NCBI RefSeq assembly: GCF_001263355.1
Contig: NZ_LGYO01000010.1
Location: forward strand, 1-40,989
Reading direction: 5' to 3'
Length of the DNA: 40,989 nucleotides
Source of the DNA: Acetobacterium bakii
GTDB taxonomy: Bacteria > Bacillota > Clostridia > Eubacteriales > Eubacteriaceae
The notes beneath the pieces were generated by a model. That model did not search any database and had not been told where the DNA came from. It worked only from the letters and a program-made list of their open reading frames with translations. Of the stretch, positions 8,713-17,437 are shown one piece after another (position 1 is the stretch's first letter; each line of letters begins with the position of its first letter). The position numbers and the translations under genes are program-made.

Positions 8713-8741
8713 TGGACAAAAGCATTTTAGGGGAGTATAAT
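8713..8741 (+). promoter_or_regulatory. Promoter of the small acidic protein gene
   Basis: TGGACA (8713-8718), 17-base spacer, TATAAT (8736-8741). Five of six and six of six consensus bases. Leader of about 35 bases to the start codon. Confidence 0.8.
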
Positions 8742-8782
8742 TATTTAAACAAGTCTATAAAATTTTCAGAAAGAGGTGTCCT

Positions 8783-9052
8783 ATGGTAAAACAAGAAATT
8801 ATTACATTATTGAAAGAAAAAATTAAAACTGCCAAATACAATAACGAGGGAGTTGCAATTATTTCGATCAGTGAAGTTGGTGATGGTGCTGATATGGCCG
8901 ATGTTTTAGAGGATTTAAAAGCTGATTGTACTTTAGATTTCGATTTGGACCTTGATAAAATGACCTTGAAAATACACAATGTTGACGATGATATTGAAGG
9001 TTTCGTAGCGAAACATCCTTCTCCACAACCATGCGATAAAATTCTAACTTAA
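8783..9052 (+). CDS. Small acidic protein of unknown function
   Basis: 89 residues; I do not recognise a family. The first 20 residues are helical and basic (MVKQEIITLLKEKIKT), the middle is very acidic (EVGDGADMADVLEDLKAD, DFDLDLDKM), and the end is a short tail with a single pair Pro-Cys. Hydrophobic stretches VAIISISEV and MTLKIHNV suggest a small alpha/beta fold. No membrane segment. The gene is convincingly real: consensus promoter, AGAGGTG ribosome site seven bases before ATG, and a strong terminator directly after it. It is a single-gene unit divergent from dnaG. Confidence 0.8.
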   Translation: MVKQEIITLLKEKIKTAKYNNEGVAIISISEVGDGADMADVLEDLKADCTLDFDLDLDKMTLKIHNVDDDIEGFVAKHPSPQPCDKILT

Positions 9053-9064
9053 ACACATAAATTT

Positions 9065-9089
9065 AGCCACCCCATGGGGTGGCTTTTTT
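9065..9089 (+). terminator. Terminator of the small acidic protein gene
   Basis: Perfect GC-rich palindrome AGCCACCCCATGGGGTGGCT at 9065-9084 followed by TTTTT. Confidence 0.92.
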
Positions 9090-9099
9090 AATGCGTTAA

Positions 9100-9133
9100 T
9101 TAAGAGACATAGAATTAATTCTATGTCTCTTAA
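9100..9133 (-). terminator. 34-bp perfect palindrome after ppdK
   Basis: TTAAGAGACATAGAATT is followed at once by its exact reverse complement, ending ten bases before the ppdK stop codon. On the minus strand it sits in the ppdK 3' end and is followed by an AT-rich TTAATTAA, so it is probably that operon's terminator or a 3' stabilising stem. The T-run is poor. Confidence 0.6.
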
Positions 9134-9143
9134 ATTTCAGTTT

Positions 9144-11765
9144 TTATTTGCCAAGCGCTGCCTGGGCTGCTGCCAAACGGGCGATTGGTACTCTAAATGG
9201 TGAACAGGAAACATAATCCAGACCTACCTTATGAAAAAAGTAAATTGATTTTGGGTCTCCGCCGTGTTCTCCGCAAACACCAACTTTCAAGTCTGGCTTT
9301 GTTTGACGACCCAGGGTTACACCTGTTTCCACCAATTTGCCGACACCTTCAATATCGATGCTTTCGAATGGATCATTTTTAAGAATGCCTTTTTCCTTGT
9401 AGTCGGTGATAAATTTACCGGCGTCATCCCGTGAGAAACCATAGGTCATCTGAGTCAGGTCATTGGTTCCAAAAGAGAAAAATTCGGCTGTTTCGGCAAT
9501 CTGATCGGCAATCAGGGTTGCCCGAGGAATTTCCATCATGGTGCCAACCAGATATTTTATATCAGATTTTTTTTCGGCCTTGACTTGTTCGGCGATCTTT
9601 CGAACAACCTCATCCAGATAGGTTAATTCTTCTTTAATCCCAATAAGGGGAATCATAATTTCAGGAACCACATCAAAACCATAGGCTTCCTTGGCTTCAA
9701 TAGCAGCTTCCATAATGGCTCTGGTCTGCATTTCTGCAATTTCCGGATAAGTAATGGCCAAACGACAGCCACGATGACCAAGCATGGGATTAAACTCTTT
9801 CAAGCCACTGATCACGGCAATCATATCGTCATTGGTAATTCCTATATCCGTTGCCAGAGCTGCGATATCTTTTTCTTCGGTTGGTAAAAATTCATGGAGT
9901 GGCGGATCAAGTAAACGTACGGTAACCGGTCGACCTTCCATGGCTTTGTAAATGCCAATGAAATCTTTCTTCTGCATCGGCAATATCTTTGCCAGAGCTT
10001 CTTCTCGTTGTGCCTTAGTACTTGCCAGAATCATGCGTCGGACGATGGGAATTCTGACTTCATCAAAGAACATATGCTCGGTGCGGCATAGACCGATACC
10101 TTCTGCGCCAAAGCGCACGGCAACTTCTGCATCTCTTGGGGTATCAGCATTAGTCCTGACATTGAGGGTTCTGTACTCATCTGCCCAAGCCATAATTTCA
10201 CCAAAATGGCCAGAAAGTTCGGGGGTCATGGTTTTTATGCTGCCCTTATATACCTTGCCGGTACTGCCATTCAAAGAAATATAATCTCCTTCTTTAAACA
10301 CCATTCCGCCGACGATAAATTGTCTTGAGGCTTCATCAACCTTAATGCTTTCACATCCGGCAACACAACATTTACCCATGCCCCGGGCAACAACAGCTGC
10401 ATGAGAGGTCATTCCCCCCCGAGCCGTTAAAATGCCATTAGCGGCGTACATGCCTTCTATATCTTCAGGAGAGGTTTCTTTTCGAACGAGGATGGTTTCT
10501 TCCCCATTGGCAACGGCGGTACAAACGGATTCAGCCGTAAAGTATACTTTTCCGGTGGCCGCTCCTGGAGAAGCTGGCAGACCGGTTGCTAAAAGTTCGG
10601 CCGCGGCTAGCGCAGCGGTTTCAAACGTAGGATGAAGTAATTGATCCAGAGAAACAGGATCCAATCGTAATATTGCTTCTTCTTTGGTAATAAGGCCCTC
10701 TTCCACCATCTCGGTTGCCGCACAAAGAGCCGCAGCAGCCGTTCTTTTTCCGGTGCGCGTTTGAAGCATATATAATTTTCCCTTTTCGATGGTAAACTCA
10801 ATATCCTGCATATCTTTATAATGGTTTTCAAGTAAGTTAGCAGTATCATGAAATTGCTGATAAATATCAGGCATAATATCTTTCAGATCATTAATGTCTT
10901 TTGGCGTCCGAATTCCTGCTACAACATCCTCGCCCTGGGCATTAATTAAAAACTCCCCGTAGAGTTTGTTTTCTCCGGTGGCTGGGTTTCGCGTAAAGGC
11001 AACACCGGTTCCACTATCATCGCCCATATTTCCATAAACCATGGATTGAACGTTAACAGCCGTTCCAATATCATGAGGAATATCATTCATATTTCGATAA
11101 CTAATGGCACGATTATTATTCCATGATCTGAATACCGCTTCAATGGCCATCAATAACTGCTCTTTGGGATCCATTGGAAAATCTTTTCCGGTTTCATCCT
11201 TAATAATTTTTTTGTAAGCAACAACAATTTTTTTAAGGTCCTCCGCCGTAAGCTGAGTGTCATCCTGGTAAGCATTCGCTTCTTTGGCATCATCTAAAAC
11301 ACGATCAAATTTTTCCTTACTAATTTCCTGAACAACATCACCAAACATTTGAATAAAACGGCGATAGCTGTCAAAAGCAAAACGTTCATTATTAGTGATT
11401 TTTGCAATGCCGGCAACGGTTTCATCGTTAAGACCCAGGTTAAGGATGGTATCCATCATACCTGGCATGGAAAACTTGGCGCCGGAACGGACAGAAACAA
11501 GCAGCGGATTTTCTTTGTTTCCAAATTGCTTTTCAGTTTGCGATTCAATGATTTTTAGACTTTCATCAATTTGAGTTCTAATTTCATCAGATAGCTTCAT
11601 ATTTTGATTGTAGTATTCTGTACACGCTTCCGTTGTTACCGTGAACCCCTGGGGTACTGGCAAGCCAATATTACTCATCTCTGCGAGATTCGCACCTTTT
11701 CCACCTAACAATGCCTTCATGCCTGCATTGCCTTCTTTAAATAAATAAACCCATTTGTTTGACAT
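9144..11765 (-). CDS. ppdK: Pyruvate, phosphate dikinase
   Basis: 873 residues, full length. Interconverts pyruvate + ATP + Pi and PEP + AMP + PPi. The N-terminal ATP-grasp part includes GGKGANLAEM and SVRSGAKFSMPGMMDT. The swivelling phosphohistidine domain has GGMTSHAAVV with catalytic His455 and, two residues before it, Thr453, the residue that PPDK regulatory proteins phosphorylate. The C-terminal PEP domain has GTNDLTQMTYGFSRDD and the catalytic Cys in GVCGEHGGDP. ATG start with AGGAGG placed inside the end of the upstream gene. Co-transcribed with its own regulator, so activity control is probably intact. In an acetogen it would run mostly toward PEP for gluconeogenesis. Confidence 0.98.
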   Translation of the reverse strand: MSNKWVYLFKEGNAGMKALLGGKGANLAEMSNIGLPVPQGFTVTTEACTEYYNQNMKLSDEIRTQIDESLKIIESQTEKQFGNKENPLLVSVRSGAKFSMPGMMDTILNLGLNDETVAGIAKITNNERFAFDSYRRFIQMFGDVVQEISKEKFDRVLDDAKEANAYQDDTQLTAEDLKKIVVAYKKIIKDETGKDFPMDPKEQLLMAIEAVFRSWNNNRAISYRNMNDIPHDIGTAVNVQSMVYGNMGDDSGTGVAFTRNPATGENKLYGEFLINAQGEDVVAGIRTPKDINDLKDIMPDIYQQFHDTANLLENHYKDMQDIEFTIEKGKLYMLQTRTGKRTAAAALCAATEMVEEGLITKEEAILRLDPVSLDQLLHPTFETAALAAAELLATGLPASPGAATGKVYFTAESVCTAVANGEETILVRKETSPEDIEGMYAANGILTARGGMTSHAAVVARGMGKCCVAGCESIKVDEASRQFIVGGMVFKEGDYISLNGSTGKVYKGSIKTMTPELSGHFGEIMAWADEYRTLNVRTNADTPRDAEVAVRFGAEGIGLCRTEHMFFDEVRIPIVRRMILASTKAQREEALAKILPMQKKDFIGIYKAMEGRPVTVRLLDPPLHEFLPTEEKDIAALATDIGITNDDMIAVISGLKEFNPMLGHRGCRLAITYPEIAEMQTRAIMEAAIEAKEAYGFDVVPEIMIPLIGIKEELTYLDEVVRKIAEQVKAEKKSDIKYLVGTMMEIPRATLIADQIAETAEFFSFGTNDLTQMTYGFSRDDAGKFITDYKEKGILKNDPFESIDIEGVGKLVETGVTLGRQTKPDLKVGVCGEHGGDPKSIYFFHKVGLDYVSCSPFRVPIARLAAAQAALGK

Positions 11766-11770
11766 ATAGA

Positions 11771-12574
11771 CTACCTCCTCATTATATTTGCAAGAATAAT
11801 TGCTGCAATTTCTTCAATTGCTTTTGATGTTACATCAATGACTGTACATCCTAATTTATCGAAAAGCTCCTGTGCTTTTGTCAACTCCATAATGACTCTT
11901 TCGTAACTTCCATAATTTGATTCCCCGGTGAGACCCATTGCTTTTAATCGCTCGGATCGAATGTTCACAAGGTGATACGGGTCCAATATGAGACCGAAAA
12001 TCTTCCTATTGGATATTTTAAATAATTCCTGGGGTGGTTCAACCTCAGGCATCAGTGGAATATTTGCAACCTTATAGTTGTTATTTGCCAGATAAATGCT
12101 TATTGGTGTTTTAGATGTTCGGGATGCACCAATTAAGATAATATCTGCTTTGTCGAGATTTGATGTGTTCTTGCCATCATCGTATTTCACCGCAAACTCA
12201 ATGGCCTCAATTTTTTTAAAATAGTGGGCATCCAGCTTGGACTCCATCTTTAAATCATGCTTTGGTTCTTCTCCGGTGAGGTTTCGCAGGGTTTCGACCA
12301 GCGATCCCATCACATTATAAGTTGGAATGCCGCGGCGTTTTGATTCTGTGTCGATGTAGTATCTTAACTCCGAGGAGTTAATGGTATAGACCACCAATCC
12401 ATTTTCTTGCTGGGCAAGATCAAGCAACGAATCAATACTTGGTTTATCGTCAACAAAAGGATGGAATCGCACCTCTTTAATTGAGCGTTCAAAACAGCTT
12501 TTTCCAGCTTTTACCAATAATTCACCGATCTCGCTGAGTGAATCAGAAACGACAAAAATTACTAATGATTTCAT
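11771..12574 (-). CDS. PPDK regulatory protein (kinase/pyrophosphorylase)
   Basis: 267 residues from the chosen ATG at 12574 (MKSLVIFVVSDS), which has GAGGAA seven bases upstream; a longer frame from TTG at 12589 lacks a ribosome site. DUF299/RP1 family: P-loop-like GASRTSKTPISIYLA, IPLMPEVEPPQELF, and NYGSYERVIMEL near the end. The family inactivates PPDK by ADP-dependent phosphorylation of the Thr next to the catalytic His, and reactivates it by Pi-dependent dephosphorylation. The target gene follows five bases downstream. Similar to Bacillus YqfL. Confidence 0.95.
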   Translation of the reverse strand: MKSLVIFVVSDSLSEIGELLVKAGKSCFERSIKEVRFHPFVDDKPSIDSLLDLAQQENGLVVYTINSSELRYYIDTESKRRGIPTYNVMGSLVETLRNLTGEEPKHDLKMESKLDAHYFKKIEAIEFAVKYDDGKNTSNLDKADIILIGASRTSKTPISIYLANNNYKVANIPLMPEVEPPQELFKISNRKIFGLILDPYHLVNIRSERLKAMGLTGESNYGSYERVIMELTKAQELFDKLGCTVIDVTSKAIEEIAAIILANIMRR

Positions 12575-12589
12575 GAAAATGTTCCTCAA

Positions 12590-13228
12590 TTATTCCTTAC
12601 TTTTTCCCATGTTGACAACATAGCGGGTAATATTTGTGCGGGATACTTTTCCAATGAGCACCAATCGTTCATTTCCCTTGTCATCGAGTTCCTTGCTAAC
12701 AATCGGTAATGACTCAACCTCATATTCCATGGTTTTAAAAGCAGCATCATAAACGGTGTCACTTGGCTCAAGATAGATGATATTCGGCATTCGCGTCATA
12801 ATCAGGGGAAGGGGAAGAGATTCAACTTCCTTTCGTCCAATCATGGCTTTAATAAAATCTTTGCGCGAAACAATTCCTGAAAGATATTTGCCATCAACCA
12901 CATATAAAGTTCCTGCATTTTTTGTAAACATGGTAATAATCCCATCATAAATAGATGTGGTTTCCTCAACAACGGTGGGCTCTGTTTGAATTTCCATCAC
13001 ACTGATGGTCTTGATGTAACTACCTAATATATGCAGCAATGACCGACCCGTATGAAAATATCCAACCTTACGTTTTGCCTCAAGAATTCCCATCATACTA
13101 AGAATTTTCAGGTCTGGACGAATGGTAGCTCGATTCACATTCAGGATTTCAGCAATGTCATTGCTTTTAATGGGTTGAGATTTTTTAACTAACTCAATAA
13201 TTTCATTTTGTCGATCAGATAATTTCAT
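12590..13228 (-). CDS. CcpN-like repressor, HTH plus two CBS domains
   Basis: 212 residues. N-terminal winged HTH (about 1-60: IIELVKKSQPIKSNDIAEIL, VNRATIRPDLKILSMMG) followed by a CBS pair (about 78-205). Matches the architecture of Bacillus CcpN/YqzB, which represses gluconeogenic genes and is encoded next to yqfL as here. CBS pairs bind adenine nucleotides in many proteins, so an energy signal is likely but not shown. Followed by the PPDK regulator after 15 bases. ATG start with AAGGGGGT upstream. Probably governs its own operon; the operator was not identified. Confidence 0.9.
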   Translation of the reverse strand: MKLSDRQNEIIELVKKSQPIKSNDIAEILNVNRATIRPDLKILSMMGILEAKRKVGYFHTGRSLLHILGSYIKTISVMEIQTEPTVVEETTSIYDGIITMFTKNAGTLYVVDGKYLSGIVSRKDFIKAMIGRKEVESLPLPLIMTRMPNIIYLEPSDTVYDAAFKTMEYEVESLPIVSKELDDKGNERLVLIGKVSRTNITRYVVNMGKSKE

Positions 13229-13263
13229 TTACAACCCCCTTAAATGTGTATTAAACTGGATTA

Positions 13264-13291
13264 AGTATAGCACATATCGCAGAAATGTAAA
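13264..13291 (-). promoter_or_regulatory. Promoter of the ccpN-like/ppdK operon
   Basis: Minus strand: TTTACA (13291-13286), 16-base spacer, TATACT (13269-13264). Leader about 30 bases. The 128-base gap around it shows no other clear signal. Confidence 0.65.
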
Positions 13292-13356
13292 CAATTAAAA
13301 TCATATTTTTGTTAAATTGATATTTTTTTATCAAAGCTTCTGGGATGTAAACAGTT

Positions 13357-13926
13357 TCATATGATAATTAATTGAGAAAGCCCCTCAAAAACTTTATCAC
13401 CAATCCGAGTTACATTTTTCAACTCTTCCAACTGTGTAAAATTGCCATTTTTTTCTCGGTAATCAATAATACCCTGAGCAATAACATCACCAACCCCGGG
13501 AAGACTTTTTAATTCTTCCAAATCGGCAGTATTAATGTTAACCAAGCCGCTGTCGTTTATGCTACTTGTTTCTTTGGTTTCACCTATTATCGGAATATGG
13601 ATCTTCTCCTCATCCTTGAGCTTCCTGGCAAGATTAATTGCCTCAAGATCAGCCGTATTCAAGAGTCCTCCGGTTGCTTCCACAGCTTCAGCCAATCGCG
13701 CCTCCCCGGTTAATTCAACGATTCCCGGATTTTTTATTGCACCGGTAATATAAACAATAATTTTTTCTTCAGAGACGGTATCATCCTCTGATTTGACTGC
13801 TTCAGCTCCTGAAACCGAGAGTTTTGTTTCATTGGACTGACTTAAATGATACCAACCCCAAAACAGCCCTAAAACAGCCATAACGCCCAACAGATAGATC
13901 AGCTTATTTTTATCAATTTTATCCAT
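13357..13926 (-). CDS. comEA: ComEA-type DNA-binding protein
   Basis: 189 residues. A membrane anchor at about 7-27 (LIYLLGVMAVLGLFWGWY), an SLBB domain in the middle (VYITGAIKNPGIVELTGEAR) and a C-terminal helix-hairpin-helix pair (VNINTADLEELKSLPGVG). This is the Gram-positive ComEA layout, a surface receptor that binds incoming double-stranded DNA in transformation. comEC and comEB are not adjacent. The ATG lies three bases after the PHP gene stop, so the two are one unit. Competence in the host is not shown by this gene alone. Confidence 0.9.
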   Translation of the reverse strand: MDKIDKNKLIYLLGVMAVLGLFWGWYHLSQSNETKLSVSGAEAVKSEDDTVSEEKIIVYITGAIKNPGIVELTGEARLAEAVEATGGLLNTADLEAINLARKLKDEEKIHIPIIGETKETSSINDSGLVNINTADLEELKSLPGVGDVIAQGIIDYREKNGNFTQLEELKNVTRIGDKVFEGLSQLIII

Positions 13927-13929
13927 GAC

Positions 13930-14781
13930 TTATTTTCCTAAAGGCTGCATTTCCCACTGGCCTTTTATAAGCATTCCATATTCTTTATACCCACAATCCA
14001 TTAAAAATGCTTCTGTTTCCTCGAAATCATACGAAATTCCTTCTATGGAATGGCTATCTCCGCTCACGGTGATGGGGATTTTTCGTTTAAAAAGCTCAGG
14101 AATGATCCAATCAGAGGGGTAACGGCCAACACCCGGAACACGTAGATTGGCTCCGGTATTTATCTCAACCATTATTCCAGACTCTTTCACCACCTCAAGG
14201 CACTCAATTACTGACTTTCGGTACCATTTTTCCTGATCATCAAAGATAGCGTTGCTCTGATTGTATTTTTTAATCAGATCCAAATGGCCCAAAATATCCG
14301 GCTTAAATGTAATCACCATATTGGCAATACCGTCATAATAATTTTGGATAAATTTTTTTGGACTATTATCATAGAATTTTCTAATTGCTCTTAAAAAGTC
14401 ATCTTGCGATTCATCGATGTATGAAACCTTATCAGAAAATGTGGAACCGATGCTGTGAATTGACATAATTGTGTAGTCAAGTTTCAGCATATTTTTTTTG
14501 GAAAATATGCTTATATCTTTTCGATCGAGGAAATAATCTATTTCAAGGCCGTAATAAAGTTCAATGAATGAGGCATATTTTTTTTTTAGATAGGAAAGTT
14601 CAAATAAATATTTTTCGAGATCGTCTTCTTTCATTGTCCAATCATTCTTAAACGGTAAAGACATATGGCTGGACAAACCCATACTAATAAAACCTGCATT
14701 AATTCCAGCCAGAACCATATCTTCTAAACTGTTTTTTCCATCGCAATAGTTTGAATGTATGTGATAGTTTGAACGGATCAT
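13930..14781 (-). CDS. PHP-domain histidinol-phosphatase (HisJ/HisK family)
   Basis: 283 residues. PHP metal-site motifs are present: NYHIHSNYCDG at the N-terminus, GLEIDYF, MSIHSIG, ILGHLDLIKKYN, and SGDSHSIEGI near the C-terminus. This pattern fits the Bacillus-type histidinol-phosphatase, which converts histidinol phosphate to histidinol. No other his genes lie near, so a different phosphoester substrate is possible. ATG start with GGAGG upstream; runs into comEA. Confidence 0.85.
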   Translation of the reverse strand: MIRSNYHIHSNYCDGKNSLEDMVLAGINAGFISMGLSSHMSLPFKNDWTMKEDDLEKYLFELSYLKKKYASFIELYYGLEIDYFLDRKDISIFSKKNMLKLDYTIMSIHSIGSTFSDKVSYIDESQDDFLRAIRKFYDNSPKKFIQNYYDGIANMVITFKPDILGHLDLIKKYNQSNAIFDDQEKWYRKSVIECLEVVKESGIMVEINTGANLRVPGVGRYPSDWIIPELFKRKIPITVSGDSHSIEGISYDFEETEAFLMDCGYKEYGMLIKGQWEMQPLGK

Positions 14782-14837
14782 TGATTTACCTCCATAAGCT
14801 AACGTATGTAAATTGTATCATGTTTTCAGTCAAAAAC

Positions 14838-14878
14838 GCAAATAAAAAAATTGCCTTAAAGACAATTTTTTTATTTGC
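14838..14878 (-). terminator. Terminator after the amino acid ABC operon
   Basis: Perfect 16-bp arms (14838-14853 and 14863-14878) with a 9-base loop and A/T-runs built into both arms, so it can act in both directions. It separates the ABC operon from the PHP/comEA genes. Confidence 0.8.
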
Positions 14879-14888
14879 ATTTATTCTT

Positions 14889-15647
14889 TTATAGTATTTT
14901 ATTCAAAAATATCTTTGTTCTTTCTTCTTTTGGATTGAGCAGAACTTCTTCAGGGGTTCCCTGTTCACAGATTACGCCTTCATCCATAAAGATGACTCGA
15001 TCTGCTACCTCTCTTGCAAAGCCGATTTCATGAGTAACAATGATCATCGTCATGCCTTCTTCAGCCAGTTTGCGCATGGTTGCCAGAACTTCACCAACCA
15101 GTTCAGGGTCAAGTGCGGAAGTTGGTTCATCAAACATCATGATCATCGGTTCCATTGCCAAAGCCCGGGCAATGGCGACGCGTTGCTGTTGCCCGCCTGA
15201 AAGTCGTGAAGGATATTCATCCTTTTTGTCAGACAATCCAACCATTTCCAACAGGTCCAAGGCTGTTTTTTCAATGACAGCTTTATCAACTTTTTTGACA
15301 ATGGTAGGAGCTACAGTAATATTTTGAATTACTGTTAAATGGGGAAATAAGTTAAAGTTTTGAAAAACCATCCCCAGTTCTGCACATAAAGCCTGTACCT
15401 TTACCGGGTCGATTTTCATTAAATCTTTATTCTTTTCACGTTTGTCAGTGAGTTCTCCTTGTATATATACTTCACCATCGGTAATGCGCTCCAAATGATT
15501 CAGACAACGCAGCATTGTGCTTTTTCCAGAGCCGCTGGCCCCGATTATACACACAACTTCACCGGATTCTATCTCCAGGTTTATGCCCTTAAGAACTTCG
15601 TTGTCACCAAAAGATTTTCGGACATCTACTAATTTTACCATACTCAT
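14889..15647 (-). CDS. Polar amino acid ABC transporter, ATP-binding protein
   Basis: 252 residues from the ATG at 15647, which has AGAGGT six bases upstream; an upstream in-frame start at 15698 would add 17 basic residues and overlap the permease by 41 bases. Walker A GASGSGKS (about 36-43), Q-loop FQNFNLFPH, signature [15 protein letters not shown], Walker B MMFDEP and the switch His in VTHEIGFA are all present. GlnQ/HisP subfamily. It powers the permease and binding protein encoded upstream. Confidence 0.95.
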   Translation of the reverse strand: MSMVKLVDVRKSFGDNEVLKGINLEIESGEVVCIIGASGSGKSTMLRCLNHLERITDGEVYIQGELTDKREKNKDLMKIDPVKVQALCAELGMVFQNFNLFPHLTVIQNITVAPTIVKKVDKAVIEKTALDLLEMVGLSDKKDEYPSRLSGGQQQRVAIARALAMEPMIMMFDEPTSALDPELVGEVLATMRKLAEEGMTMIIVTHEIGFAREVADRVIFMDEGVICEQGTPEEVLLNPKEERTKIFLNKIL

Positions 15648-15657
15648 ATCAATACCT

Positions 15658-16320
15658 CTATCTTTCGTATACTCCAAGCTTCTTTTCCGTTTTATCAAAG
15701 ACCACCTGAATAATGGTTGTCAGGAATAGATAAATCGCTGCTGCGTAAATGTAGTAAACCCAGCTTCCCGTGGCACTTGCCATGGTTTTAACGGTTCTCA
15801 GTAAATCAAAAAGAGCAATGGTTGATACCAAAGAGGTATCCTTGAGAAGCAAAATAAGTTCATTACCCATTGGTGCAACCAATCGTTTAAAGGTTTGGGG
15901 AATAATTATTTTTGTCATTGCCTGACGATAGCTCATTCCCAAAGCCTTCGCAGCTTCCATTTGTCCACCATCGATGGATTCAATTGCAGCACGAATAATT
16001 TCAGCCAGATATGCAGCTGCATTCAAAGAAAAAGCAACATATGCACATAGCATTGGATCAATAGTAAAAGTCATTCCCGTTGAATCAAGATAAATAATGG
16101 GAATTGCATAGTAAATAATAAATAATTGAAGCAATAATGGGGTTCCTCTAAAGAACCAAATATAAAACCATGAGAGACTATTGGCCACTTTATTTTTGGA
16201 GATTCTTCCCAGTGCAATAATCACACCAAAAATCGCACCAAAGATAATAGCAACAATAGCAATTTGCAGTGTTACAATGGTACCCGCTAAAATTGCCTGT
16301 AATTGGATTTCGTTTAACAC
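15658..16320 (-). CDS. Polar amino acid ABC transporter, permease
   Basis: 220 residues, usual for the HisM/GlnP family. About five membrane segments, beginning with [23 protein letters not shown]. The EAA loop that docks the ATPase is visible as [24 protein letters not shown] start with AAGGGAAG upstream; the nearby ATG in another frame stops at once. Only one permease gene is present, so the transporter would use a homodimer. Confidence 0.94.
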   Translation of the reverse strand: MLNEIQLQAILAGTIVTLQIAIVAIIFGAIFGVIIALGRISKNKVANSLSWFYIWFFRGTPLLLQLFIIYYAIPIIYLDSTGMTFTIDPMLCAYVAFSLNAAAYLAEIIRAAIESIDGGQMEAAKALGMSYRQAMTKIIIPQTFKRLVAPMGNELILLLKDTSLVSTIALFDLLRTVKTMASATGSWVYYIYAAAIYLFLTTIIQVVFDKTEKKLGVYER

Positions 16321-16358
16321 ATTGATCTTCCCTTCGTCATAAAATAGTTGTTCCTATA

Positions 16359-16400
16359 AACAGATGAACAGGACTTGTCACAGCATCTGTTCCAAGTCCT
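16359..16400 (-). promoter_or_regulatory. Interlocking inverted repeats between binding protein and permease genes
   Basis: In the minus-strand transcript AGGACTTG (16400-16393) can pair with CAAGTCCT (16377-16370), and AACAGATG in its loop (16391-16384) can pair with CATCTGTT (16366-16359). The two 8-bp stems interlock as a pseudoknot, or compete as alternative hairpins. No T-run follows. Probably sets the ratio of binding protein to membrane components. Confidence 0.6.
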
Positions 16401-16436
16401 ATTCGGTTATGCTATTCAGTTTTTCTTAAAACCAGT

Positions 16437-17267
16437 CTATTCAATAACGACAAGATTGGTATCAATGTCAGTTGACATATCTTTTCCAAACCATTTCATT
16501 GAAATTTCTGTTAATGTGCCATTGTCCTGTAGTGTTTTAATGGCGGTATTTAATGTATCGGTCAGTCCGGTATCAGCCAAACGTGCGGTAACACCAATAG
16601 GTTCATTGGTTAACACATCTGAACTGACAATATAAAGATCTGGATTTTGAGCCACATAATACATGGCAACACCGATATCGGTAATAACATTGTCGATTTG
16701 TTTGCCTTGAAGTGCGGCAAAGGCATCTAACATGCCGTCAAATTTCTTGATCTCAACATTAACACCCTGATCAGCTTTTAGCTTTTCAGCTGCAATGTCA
16801 GCAGTTGTTTCAATTTGTGCGCCCAATGTTTTTCCTTCAAGTTGGTCAAATGTTACAACTGGGGTTGCATCTTTTCTGGAAACAATAACAATACCATTCG
16901 CTACATATGGATCGGACATACTAAATGCCTTTTGACGATCCGGTGTAATACTGGTACTGGAAACAATGACATCATATTGCTTTGCATTGAGACCATTGAA
17001 AATACCATCCCAGGAAACGGTTTGGAATTCTGTTGTTACGCCTAGTTCTGCTGCCAGAGCATTTGCAAAATCAATGTCAAAACCAATCAGTTCATTTTGA
17101 TCATTTCTAAATTCCATCGGTAAATATGTGTCATCTACGCCAATACTTATTACACCATCTGCCAAAGGATCTTCCTCTGCAGTCTGGCCTCCGGAAGAAC
17201 ATCCGGTAAGGACGAGTGCTAAAAGCATCATCATTGCCAAGGATAAACCTAAAAGTTTTCTTTTCAT
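16437..17267 (-). CDS. Amino acid ABC transporter, substrate-binding lipoprotein
   Basis: 276 residues. Lipoprotein signal peptide with lipobox LTGC, cleavage before Cys23, then a Ser/Gly linker. The SBP_bac_3 domain has ISIGVDDTYLPMEFRND, ELIGFDIDFANALAAELG and a second lobe with LEGKTLGAQIETTADIAAE. Substrate class is polar amino acids; the exact one cannot be read from sequence. ATG with AGGAGA upstream and a clear sigma-A promoter. First gene of the importer operon, anchored outside the membrane. Confidence 0.95.
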   Translation of the reverse strand: MKRKLLGLSLAMMMLLALVLTGCSSGGQTAEEDPLADGVISIGVDDTYLPMEFRNDQNELIGFDIDFANALAAELGVTTEFQTVSWDGIFNGLNAKQYDVIVSSTSITPDRQKAFSMSDPYVANGIVIVSRKDATPVVTFDQLEGKTLGAQIETTADIAAEKLKADQGVNVEIKKFDGMLDAFAALQGKQIDNVITDIGVAMYYVAQNPDLYIVSSDVLTNEPIGVTARLADTGLTDTLNTAIKTLQDNGTLTEISMKWFGKDMSTDIDTNLVVIE

Positions 17268-17301
17268 TATCTTCTCCTTTTCAAATTCCTAATTTGCATG
17301 T

Positions 17302-17330
17302 ATTATATATTATTTTACATCGATTAACAA
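17302..17330 (-). promoter_or_regulatory. Promoter of the amino acid ABC operon
   Basis: Minus strand: TTGTTA (17330-17325), 17-base spacer, TATAAT (17307-17302), about 35 bases before the start. The rest of the 170-base gap is AT-rich with no T-box or other riboswitch that I can see. Confidence 0.75.
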
Positions 17331-17437
17331 GTTTTTTTGAAATGCTACCCTGGTTTTTTTTTATAAATATTACATTAAATGCGTTTTTATGCATCAATAA
17401 TCATGCTAATCACTTGTTGGAATTGTCATTTCAAAGC

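Noticed and set aside
17268-17437. Possible riboswitch or T-box ahead of the amino acid importer
   Set aside because: The leader from the predicted start is only about 35 bases and lacks any T-box motif or terminator/antiterminator pair.
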